NCBI GenBank assembly: GCA_021817825.1 | Contig: JAKAFS010000018.1 | Coordinates: 1 to 51,294, forward strand | Direction of reading: 5' to 3' | Length of the DNA: 51,294 nt | Source: Deltaproteobacteria bacterium | GTDB lineage: Bacteria > Desulfobacterota > Syntrophia > Syntrophales > UBA5619 | Program-made: the position numbers and the translations under genes | The notes under the pieces: model-generated | Databases searched by the model: none | What the model was told of the DNA's origin: nothing | What the model saw: only the letters and a program-made list of their open reading frames with translations | Part shown: piece after piece, positions 18,371 through 24,910 of the stretch | Numbering within the stretch: the stretch's first letter is position 1 | How the letters are laid out: every line of letters starts with the position of its first letter

Positions 18371-19237
18371 TTACCGCGCAACTTTTTTCATGGTGCGTTT
18401 TTTTGCCTGTCGGAAGTAATCGCGCCCACGGAAGGTGTTGAATGATATGTGTTTCCCTTCCGCGTCAACAAGCCTTTCCTCACCAGGATCAGCGTTATCC
18501 TTCTCATGAAAAACTAATTGATCGTCAGCGTTTTTTTCTCCCGCGTGGTTTCTTCTGTAATGGTCCCATAATGTTTGAGCGGTGTGGTTCGGTTTTTCAT
18601 TCACGTGCATCCGGATAGAAGCAAGTATGTCCGCGCTGCTCTTAGACGCTTTCCCGCCCTTACTCGCTCGCTGTCTCATCCCTGCCAACCGGCAAAACTC
18701 ATCAATCGCCCTTTGTGTTTTCACCAAGACCTTGCCTCGTATGCCTTCAAGGTAATGATAAACTTCCACAGGTGTTGAATTGTTGCATCTCTTGACTTCT
18801 TTCGCGAAGATATGAAAATCCTTGTAGCAGACCGACAGGAAAAACAAAAAAGCCGAACAGCGCTCTAATGGTTCAATGTCCTTAAGCATGTCCTTCTGTC
18901 CGCGCTCTCGCTTAAGATTCACACTTTCAACATTCTGTCCACGCTCCCCGTTACCGGGGTAACATTCAGCAAGAAGAAAATTGAAAGCCCGATGTTTGAT
19001 TGGATCACCGGCGAAAGTATCGTCAATTTGTGATAACCCCTTAAGTTTTTTCAGGTCGTAACGATTGAACGCCCTGCTTTGTGCTTCAAGCATATGTTGA
19101 TGAAATTTCTCGCCATAGTGCTCTTTCCAAAAATCATACAGACGACCTTCAAAACAAACGTACGCAGTGTACAGGTCAGTCAAAAAATATGACCGGTCCG
19201 TTAACTGCATCGCTGTGATTGCAATGTGCCGCTCCAT
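18371..19237 (-). CDS. hypothetical protein of the satellite island (288 aa)
   Basis: Lies between the integrase and AlpA-like genes and starts at ATG 19237. It is predominantly helical and basic at the C-terminus (QAKKRTMKKVAR). The segment KPNHTAQTLWDHYRRNHAGE looks like a helical DNA- or nucleotide-associated motif, but I cannot name a family. The gene is less GC-rich than its neighbours, suggesting separate acquisition. In comparable islands this slot carries the master repressor or another regulator; no helix-turn-helix is evident, so function is open. Confidence 0.65.
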   Translation of the reverse strand: MERHIAITAMQLTDRSYFLTDLYTAYVCFEGRLYDFWKEHYGEKFHQHMLEAQSRAFNRYDLKKLKGLSQIDDTFAGDPIKHRAFNFLLAECYPGNGERGQNVESVNLKRERGQKDMLKDIEPLERCSAFLFFLSVCYKDFHIFAKEVKRCNNSTPVEVYHYLEGIRGKVLVKTQRAIDEFCRLAGMRQRASKGGKASKSSADILASIRMHVNEKPNHTAQTLWDHYRRNHAGEKNADDQLVFHEKDNADPGEERLVDAEGKHISFNTFRGRDYFRQAKKRTMKKVAR

Positions 19238-19342
19238 CTTCCGCCCCCTTCGCGGCCCCTATGGTAACAGGGGAAACCGGGTAGGGTTCCCGGCTTGTCG
19301 GCCCGGCTCATGACTTCCGCGCCTATCCCCGGCAAGATTTCA

Positions 19343-20605
19343 CTATGAAGCGTTTACCACTTGCTCGGCGTCCTCTTCGGCCTTTTCCTTTGGTCGCAAG
19401 GCCAGGCTCAAAGCCTTTGCCGCGTCTTTCAATCTGCTTTCGCTCATGTGCCCGTATCGCTGGGTCATGACGTTTGTTTTGTGGCCTAACAGCTTTTGAA
19501 CGGTGTAGAGGTCCGCCCCTTCCTCGATCATCCATGAGGCGTAGGAATGACGGCAGGAATGAAAGCATATCTGTAACCGTGGGTCGTCAATGCCATCATT
19601 GAATTTCAATTCGTCAATGGTCCTCTTGAACGTGATAGAGATTCGATCCAATAGCCCCTTGCGCCCGCTGAAAACATAATCCGACGGCTTCCTTTCGGTT
19701 TGGTTCTTCTTTGCAGTCCGGTCTTGCTGTTCGGATCGGCCTTTCAGCATTGCCGCCGCTTGCTCTGTTAGGAAAGCATAACGTGACCCTGCTTTCGCGT
19801 CTCTGATCGTCAAGGTGCCTCGATCAGGGTCAACGTCCTGCCATGTCAAAGAAGCGATTTCCCCGAAGCGCAAGCCACAATTCAGGCTCAAAAGGGTCAT
19901 GTCGTGAACGTCTGCGCTCTTTCCTTTCAAGGCTTCAAGTAGCTTGTCGGCCTCTGCATGGGTTAGAAATCTCATGCGGCCATTGTCCGGCTTTGGAAAC
20001 TTAACTTTAGCTGTGGGGTTTTCGCCGTCGAATGATCCCAGGCGCTTCGCCGTGTTGAATATCTGCCGGACAACGGAAAGGGCATATTCAACGGATCGCG
20101 GAGACTGGCCGCCCGTGGTCATGTCCCGCTTTAGCTTCTCAAGGTGAAAAGGGGTGATGTCCTTCATGGGTAAATGGCCCAGGGCAGGGGAAATCCAGAC
20201 GTTGAAAAGCCCTTCTTCTCGGGTGACGGACCTTTCTTTTTTATCGGCTTTTGCTTGCGGTAAATAGGAATCTTCGAAGAACGTCTTGAAGGTGACGGCC
20301 TCTTTTTCTTGACGCTCCGCCTCTGCCTTCTCCGCTGCCTTCCGTGCGTCCTCAATTCCCCGCTTCTCTGCCAGGGTTTGCGGACCTTCCCCGGATTTCC
20401 GGTTTTCCTTCAATTCCTTCAAGCGGTCGTAAGCCTTCGCCGCTGTCCAGTTCTCCGAAGCCCAGCCAAGGCCCTCTTCACGGTCTTTCCCGGCCAACTT
20501 GTAACGGATCGTGAAATACTGATCGCGCCGGACTCCATTTTTCCGGGTTTCATGTTCACGATAGCGGACCCCCGGAAAGCTTGTCTTGATCCATTTCGCC
20601 GCCAT
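19343..20605 (-). CDS. tyrosine recombinase (island integrase)
   Basis: A 420-residue phage-type integrase starting at ATG 20605, 170 bp inside the right att repeat. An N-terminal arm-binding region (about 1-80) is followed by a charged coiled segment (100-130), a SAM-like core-binding domain (about 135-220) and the catalytic domain. Active-site residues are visible: Arg in CGLRFGEIASL, His-x-x-Arg in HSCRHSYASW, and His/Tyr in LLGHKTNVMTQRYGH. It would recombine the tRNA-Gln 3' sequence. The adjacent sub-terminal repeats may be its arm sites. Confidence 0.95.
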   Translation of the reverse strand: MAAKWIKTSFPGVRYREHETRKNGVRRDQYFTIRYKLAGKDREEGLGWASENWTAAKAYDRLKELKENRKSGEGPQTLAEKRGIEDARKAAEKAEAERQEKEAVTFKTFFEDSYLPQAKADKKERSVTREEGLFNVWISPALGHLPMKDITPFHLEKLKRDMTTGGQSPRSVEYALSVVRQIFNTAKRLGSFDGENPTAKVKFPKPDNGRMRFLTHAEADKLLEALKGKSADVHDMTLLSLNCGLRFGEIASLTWQDVDPDRGTLTIRDAKAGSRYAFLTEQAAAMLKGRSEQQDRTAKKNQTERKPSDYVFSGRKGLLDRISITFKRTIDELKFNDGIDDPRLQICFHSCRHSYASWMIEEGADLYTVQKLLGHKTNVMTQRYGHMSESRLKDAAKALSLALRPKEKAEEDAEQVVNAS

Positions 20606-20642
20606 AATCAGCCCCCTTTCTAAACTCCGTGAATCTCCTCAG

Positions 20643-20665
20643 TCCCGCCCCTGTCCCGCTTTTTT
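20643..20665 (+). repeat. sub-terminal repeat at the right island end
   Basis: 23 bp with one mismatch to 14245-14267, in the same orientation, about 110 bp inside the right att repeat and just upstream of the integrase start codon. It is a candidate arm-type integrase or excisionase binding site. Confidence 0.5.
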
Positions 20666-20775
20666 GTCTGAAATCGTGTTTTTTTAAAGGATGTCTTAGG
20701 AAAGATAATAATGAAAAAAATCTTATGATTGCAAGATGTTTTTGATGTTAAAAGAAATTATAGGAAAGCATAAAA

Positions 20776-20825
20776 AACGGACTCTGACTCCGTGAATCGT
20801 GGTTCGAATCCACGTCTCCCAGCCA
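20776..20825 (+). repeat. att copy 2 (right end of island), 3' half of tRNA-Gln
   Basis: 50 bp identical to 14132-14181. The 5' half of the tRNA is absent, so this is not a functional gene. It is followed within 10 bp by its own terminator hairpin. Confidence 0.95.
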
Positions 20826-20835
20826 TAAAGAAATC

Positions 20836-20880
20836 AAGGGGTTACGAGTCGTAAAAGCGGCCGTGACCCCTTACTTTTTC
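20836..20880 (+). terminator. hairpin terminator behind att copy 2
   Basis: AAGGGGTTAC (20836-20845) pairs with GTGACCCCTT (20863-20872) with one G-U pair, then ACTTTTTC. It is a different sequence from the terminator behind copy 1. It may be the original chromosomal terminator of the tRNA, or that of the second integrated segment. Confidence 0.7.
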
Positions 20881-20909
20881 AGGAAGCCAGGCAAGAACAA
20901 GACAGAAAC

Positions 20910-21236
20910 TCAGGAGATGGTCACCGTTTCCCCTGCCCGTCTTGCTATCTCAATGATGGCGCTGGCGTCATCATTGAGCCACTGCTGCTCGCCACAGGGG
21001 ATAGGTTCAATGCGATTGTCCGTTCGCGCCGCAAGCCGCCACAGCAGGTTGATATCCTCGCGGCTGCGCTGATTGTCAAACCTGGGAGAGACCACGAGCA
21101 GATCTATATCACTCCAGGCATCCGCATTTCCGGCCACCTGCGAACCGAATACGATGCCGAACTTTACGGCCATTCCCTGGTCCTGCAAGGCTCGCAAATA
21201 TTTCCGAACACCCTCTAAGACTGATTCATTAACCAT
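20910..21236 (-). CDS. MNT-type nucleotidyltransferase (antitoxin of HEPN/MNT pair)
   Basis: A 108-residue minimal nucleotidyltransferase with the pol-beta signature FGSQVAGNADAWSDIDLLVV (GS, then D-x-D). In HEPN/MNT modules this protein AMPylates or otherwise neutralises the HEPN RNase. It overlaps the end of the HEPN gene by 22 bp, so the two are translationally coupled with HEPN first. It lies between att copies 2 and 3, so it may be cargo of a second island. Confidence 0.85.
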   Translation of the reverse strand: MVNESVLEGVRKYLRALQDQGMAVKFGIVFGSQVAGNADAWSDIDLLVVSPRFDNQRSREDINLLWRLAARTDNRIEPIPCGEQQWLNDDASAIIEIARRAGETVTIS

Positions 21237-21595
21237 TGGTAAACCCCCTCTGCCCGGGCCATGTAGTTCAAGGCCTCTTCCTTCGTGGGTGCCTTCGCCA
21301 GGGATTCCGGATACCGGCCTTCGATATGAAAGGCATTCATTTCAGCCAAAACTTCCATTTTCCCCTGATTCGGCGTAAGAGACGCCAGATCGGCGAGCCG
21401 GGACAAATTATGAAGCCTTGGCGCCAGATCCTGTGACTGTTTGCAGACGATCGCCTTGAGCATTTTTTCAAGCGCCAAGTGTGCAAAGAAAAGGCCATGC
21501 CTGGTACGCCCATTGTCCAAGAGCTGCCGAGCGACATCCCAGTCTTCCTTCGCACTGTCTCGCCAAAAGGCAATCTGCTTGGCTATATCGACCAT
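21215..21595 (-). CDS. HEPN-domain protein (toxin of HEPN/MNT pair)
   Basis: A 126-residue helical HEPN protein. LFFAHLALEKMLKAIVCKQ is the typical long helix, and FHIEGRYPES matches the C-terminal RYP signature of the PF05168-type branch. The classical R-x4-6-H RNase motif is not evident, so catalytic activity is uncertain. It is paired with the downstream MNT gene, the usual two-gene toxin-antitoxin arrangement. Confidence 0.85.
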   Translation of the reverse strand: MVDIAKQIAFWRDSAKEDWDVARQLLDNGRTRHGLFFAHLALEKMLKAIVCKQSQDLAPRLHNLSRLADLASLTPNQGKMEVLAEMNAFHIEGRYPESLAKAPTKEEALNYMARAEGVYQWLMNQS

Positions 21596-21699
21596 ACCAT
21601 TATCTCGGTGGCCTAAAATGAAAAACCCGAGTGATATATAGCTACTTTATTAAAGAACATCAATCGATTTTGTGATCGATGCGCCCCCTCCCCGTCGGC

Positions 21700-21831
21700 T
21701 CAACACAGGCAAAGCAGTTCCGAAACATCCATAGGCCAGTCGAAGAAGCGCTCCAGATCTCCGAGGATCAGCCAGGCGAAGGCCACCACAGTTCCGTATT
21801 GCCGAGAATGAAAAGGCGCCCGCGGGTAAAG
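21700..21831 (-). pseudogene. C-terminal remnant of an unidentified gene beside att copy 3
   Basis: A minus-strand frame of about 43 codons (stop at 21700-21702) with protein-like composition, including YGTVVAFAWLILGDLERFF and DWPMDVSELL, but no start: a stop codon lies just upstream. It looks like the 3' end of a gene truncated at the integration hotspot. Family unknown. The rest of 21596-22100 holds only the third att copy and its terminator. Confidence 0.35.
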
Positions 21832-21866
21832 TTAAGCATCTAGTCCAGGCGGTGGATTAGCCTTTT

Positions 21867-21912
21867 GACTCTGACTCCGTGAATCGTGGTTCGAATCCAG
21901 GTCTCTCAGCCA
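21867..21912 (+). repeat. att copy 3, diverged 3' fragment of tRNA-Gln
   Basis: 46 bp matching the tRNA-Gln 3' region in 44 positions (a C-to-G and a C-to-T change that disrupt T-arm and acceptor pairing). It ends in CAGCCA. It marks the far edge of a second, older integration outside the intact island. Confidence 0.85.
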
Positions 21913-21914
21913 AA

Positions 21915-21943
21915 GAGATTAAAAGAGAATCTCCAAGTTTTTG
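21915..21943 (+). terminator. hairpin terminator behind att copy 3
   Basis: GAGATT (21915-21920) pairs with AATCTC (21928-21933) around a short loop, then AAGTTTTTG. It is weaker than the other two but in the same relative place behind the tRNA fragment. Confidence 0.5.
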
Positions 21944-22100
21944 TTTCGGCTAGAGTTATCTTTCAACGATCTCATTGACAGGCAGCCGCTGGCTCCGTAT
22001 AAAGAGAGCCTCTCAACGGTCCGGGTTGTGGTATATAAGACTTGACGAAGCTTGCTGAAATGGCCCAGGGGAAGAAATAACAACTTCGAGGGGGGTTGAC

Positions 22101-22895
22101 ATGCTGGAGATCAAGGATGCGGTGGCGGTCATCACGGGCGGGGGCGGCGGGATCGGTCTGGAAATCGCAAAGTACTGGGTGAGAAAGGGCGGCAAGGTGG
22201 TCATCGCCGATATCGCCCAGCCTCTTCTGGATCAGGCCGAGACGGAACTCAAGGCCTTAGGGGGCGACGTCGCGACGGTGGTCTGCAACGTCACCAGGGA
22301 AGAGGACAATGCGGCCCTGGCCGATGTCGCCATCGAACGGTTCGGCAAGATCAATCTCATCGCCCCTTTTGCCGGGATCATCAAGGATGGAATGCTGGTT
22401 TCCCCGGACAGGGAGACCGGCAAGGTGACAAGGAAGATGTCCCTCGATCAGTTCAGGGCGGTCATCGACATCAACCTGACGGGCGTCTTTCTGACGGTGC
22501 GCGAATGCGTCGAGCAGATGATCAACCACAACTGCAAGGGGCTCATCTGCCTCGTCTCGTCGACGGGGTCCCTGGGCACCGCGGGTCAGATCAACTACGC
22601 CTCGTCCAAGGCGGCCATGTCCGTCATCCCCAAGGTCCTCACGGCGGAATTCTTTCGCCGGGGCCTGGCCGACAAGATCCGTTGCGTCGCCGTGGCCCCG
22701 GGCTACGTCGGCACGGCCATGGTCAAGGGGATGGACCAGAAGGCCCTGGACCAGATCCTCGCCGACGTCCCCATCGGCCGTCTCATCGACCCGGCAGAAG
22801 TGGCCTCCCTGATCGGCGAACTCTACAGGAACGAAGCCCTGGCCGGCGACGTCTTCTATATCCACGGCGGCCTGCGTCTCGGCTCGCGGGGATAA
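22101..22895 (+). CDS. short-chain dehydrogenase/reductase (SDR)
   Basis: A 264-residue NAD(P)-dependent oxidoreductase. The cofactor motif TGGGGGIG is at residues about 12-19. An acidic residue (VVIADIAQ) at the end of the second beta strand suggests NAD(H). The catalytic Ser is in LVSSTGSLG, with Tyr-x-x-x-Lys in NYASSKAAM. The C-terminal PGYVGTAMVKG and GDVFYIHGGLRL are FabG-like. ATG 22101 has GAGGGGGG upstream. It begins the catabolic-looking cluster at 22-30 kb and may oxidise a hydroxy or hydroxyacyl intermediate; substrate unknown. Confidence 0.9.
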   Translation: MLEIKDAVAVITGGGGGIGLEIAKYWVRKGGKVVIADIAQPLLDQAETELKALGGDVATVVCNVTREEDNAALADVAIERFGKINLIAPFAGIIKDGMLVSPDRETGKVTRKMSLDQFRAVIDINLTGVFLTVRECVEQMINHNCKGLICLVSSTGSLGTAGQINYASSKAAMSVIPKVLTAEFFRRGLADKIRCVAVAPGYVGTAMVKGMDQKALDQILADVPIGRLIDPAEVASLIGELYRNEALAGDVFYIHGGLRLGSRG

Positions 22896-22908
22896 TAATG
22901 AAAGTATC

Positions 22909-22971
22909 TGTCACTCTTGCGGAAGCGGGAGTCCAGAAGTTCCTTGGATTCCCGCTTCCGCGGGAATGACA
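22909..22971 (+). repeat. dispersed GTCATTCCCGC-type palindromic repeat, copy 1
   Basis: A 63-bp imperfect palindrome whose arms read TGTCACTCTTGCGGAAGC and, on return, GCTTCCGCGGGAATGACA. It is the closed form of a repeat also found at 24076, 29473, 38993 and 40545. It sits just after the SDR gene and may act as a terminator or mRNA-stabilising hairpin. Confidence 0.8.
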
Positions 22972-23071
22972 AAAAGGGCCGCGAATTTCAAAGTGATGAC
23001 TGCATGGGCATGGGGATTATGGTTGCTTGAGTCGTAAAAACCTACAAGGCTCGGGAAGGTGAAGATCGGCC

Positions 23072-23974
23072 ATGGCGAAAAGACCTCCTGCGAAAAACCT
23101 GCCGGTTCATTCGATTAAAAGCTCTTCCGACGAGGCGGACAATTTCAGCATCAAGTCCTTCAGCGAGATGGGTTCCTTGTCCAGCACGCCTCTGCCCCAC
23201 CGCCATGCCTTCTATGAGATCATCTACATCAAGGGGGGGAAAGGCGCCCATGTCATCGATTTTGAAAGCTATCCGATTGTCCCGGGATCGCTCTATCTTT
23301 TTTCCCCCGATCAGATCCATTTCTGGCAGATCACGAAACCCGTGGACGGCGTCCGGATCAAATTCAGCGAGAATTTTCTCCTCCTTTCGCCCTCCGAGCT
23401 TTACCTGACCGAGTATCTGGATTTCTTTCACAACGCCGAATCCCCCCCGCACCTCGTTTTGAACGGCGGCAAGGGAGCGGAGATCAAAACCCTCTTCGAT
23501 AGGATCGAGCAGGAATACCGTGCCGACGGCTATGTCCGGGACCTCAAGATCCGATCCTATTTGACCATTCTCCTCATCGAGATACAACGGATCTTGATGG
23601 CCGGGTATGGCAAAAGGGATGCCGTCCGCGGCTCGGCGCTGGTCAGCCGCTTCAAGAAGATGGTGTCTAAAAATTTCCTCACCGAGCGATTCACCTCCTT
23701 CTACGCCGAAAAACTGGGGATCAGCGAGGCCTATTTGCACGAACTGACCAAGGAAAATACAGGCCTGACCCCCGGCCAGATCATCCGCAAGGAAACCGCC
23801 ATGGAGGCCAAAAGGATGCTGGCCCATACGGCCGATACCGTCTCGGAAATAGGCTACAAACTCGGTTTCGAGGACCCCTCGTACTTCGGCCGTTTCTTCA
23901 GGCGGGAAACGGGGCTCAGCCCCAAGGCCTTTCGGGCCCATATCCTAGAAAAGTACCAGACTTTTCCGCTTTAA
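23072..23974 (+). CDS. AraC-family transcriptional regulator
   Basis: A 300-residue protein. The N-terminal cupin (about 30-130) contains LPHRHAFYEIIYIKGGKGAH and FSPDQIHFW, the AraC sugar- or ligand-binding plan. The C-terminal pair of helix-turn-helix motifs (about 200-295) includes LGISEAYLHELTKENTG and SEIGYKLGFEDPSYFGRFFRRETGLSP. It lies between the SDR gene and the redox cluster in the same direction, so it probably senses the pathway's substrate and activates one or both. No operator could be singled out. Confidence 0.92.
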   Translation: MAKRPPAKNLPVHSIKSSSDEADNFSIKSFSEMGSLSSTPLPHRHAFYEIIYIKGGKGAHVIDFESYPIVPGSLYLFSPDQIHFWQITKPVDGVRIKFSENFLLLSPSELYLTEYLDFFHNAESPPHLVLNGGKGAEIKTLFDRIEQEYRADGYVRDLKIRSYLTILLIEIQRILMAGYGKRDAVRGSALVSRFKKMVSKNFLTERFTSFYAEKLGISEAYLHELTKENTGLTPGQIIRKETAMEAKRMLAHTADTVSEIGYKLGFEDPSYFGRFFRRETGLSPKAFRAHILEKYQTFPL

Positions 23975-24075
23975 TGCCTGTACATCTTTCTTCGCCTTTA
24001 TCATAATCCGACAACAGCATGCGAGGCTGGGCTTTACAGATGATGATCTTGTGAAAGTCCGTTTTGGCCTTTTTG

Positions 24076-24178
24076 TGTCATTCCCGCCAAAGCGGGAATC
24101 CGAGTCTTTTTTAGGATGTTCCCAGCAACCTGGATACCCGCCGGAGTTTCCCCTCGCGAAAGCGGGGACGGGTATGAC
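24076..24178 (+). repeat. dispersed palindromic repeat, copy 2 (long loop)
   Basis: Begins TGTCATTCCCGCCAAAGCGG and ends in the inverted counterpart GCGGGGACGGGTATGACGA, with about 60 bp between. It is the main content of the 324-bp gap between the AraC gene and the 2Fe-2S gene; no other gene or RNA was seen there. The 120 bp after it, up to ATG 24299, would have to hold the promoter of the redox operon. Confidence 0.7.
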
Positions 24179-24298
24179 GACTTTGTACGAGGCCGTCACA
24201 GACAGAGGGTCGCACCCCGCAGGCAGGCCCCGGAGGGGCAAAGAGCGGAAAAGAACCGGCCCGGGGAATGGGCCAGGTCAACTCAAGGAGGAAGGTTC

Positions 24299-24850
24299 AT
24301 GAAAGACGGCGTTGTCTTGAACATCAATGGAGATCATTACAAATTTTCATTGGGAGACCGGCGCGGACAAATTCCCTATTCGGAAACCTTGGTCCAGACG
24401 TTGCGGGACCGGATCGGCCTCCAGGGAAAACTGGGGCCGACGCTCCGGGAGAAGATCGGCCTCACCGACCCGGAGCCGCCGCTTTCCTGCGGGGAGGGGT
24501 TCTGCGGCCGCTGCGCGGTCCTCATCGACGGCAAGGCGATCGCCTCCTGCATGACCCTCACCTCCGAGTGCGGGGGCAAGAAGATCGTCACCCTCGAAGG
24601 GTTGCGGAACAAGAAGACCGGCGAACCCGATCCGGTGGTGAACGCCGTTCTCGATTATCCGGGATTCATCTGCCGCTTCTGCACCCCGGGCATCATCGCC
24701 GCCTCCCAGTCCCTCTTCAACCAGAATCCCCATCCCAGCGAAAGCGAAATCCAAGCGGGATTGGCGGGCAATTACTGCCGGCTCGAAAAGATCTGCGGCA
24801 TCAGGACGCAGTTGGTCGCGCACCTGGCAAAGGTTTCGGCTTCCCATTAG
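24299..24850 (+). CDS. CoxS-like [2Fe-2S] subunit of xanthine dehydrogenase-family type, with altered second cluster
   Basis: A 183-residue protein starting at ATG 24299 after AAGGAGGAAGG; longer in-frame starts overlap the repeat. The plant-type ferredoxin domain has Cys64, Cys69, Cys72 and Cys84 (CGEGFCGRC). The helical C-terminal domain has Cys125 and Cys128 (CRFCTPG) but NYCRLEKICGI (Cys160, Cys166) where the family shows a C-R-C pair. That second cluster is the one next to the molybdenum centre in known enzymes, and no Mo subunit is encoded here. It likely shuttles electrons to or from the flavoprotein encoded next. Confidence 0.85.
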   Translation: MKDGVVLNINGDHYKFSLGDRRGQIPYSETLVQTLRDRIGLQGKLGPTLREKIGLTDPEPPLSCGEGFCGRCAVLIDGKAIASCMTLTSECGGKKIVTLEGLRNKKTGEPDPVVNAVLDYPGFICRFCTPGIIAASQSLFNQNPHPSESEIQAGLAGNYCRLEKICGIRTQLVAHLAKVSASH

Positions 24851-24910
24851 GGCAACAAAAAGACGACGCACCCGCAATGTTCGGAAAGGAAATCATAAGG
24901 AGCGCAGATT

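Larger units (their letters stand above)
14132..20825 (-). mobile_element. phage-satellite-like genomic island (PICI-like) integrated in tRNA-Gln
   Basis: A 6.7-kb element bounded by perfect 50-bp direct repeats (14132-14181 and 20776-20825) of the tRNA-Gln 3' half. All its recognisable genes run leftward from the integrase: tyrosine integrase, an unknown protein, an AlpA-like DNA-binding protein, SF3 helicase/primase C-terminal protein, zinc-finger/Toprim primase, P27-type small terminase, and one or two tiny genes. There is no large terminase, portal, capsid, tail or lysis gene. An integrase-regulator-replication-terS arrangement in so small an element is what is known for phage-inducible chromosomal islands. 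Mobility and helper dependence are inferred. Confidence 0.85.
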
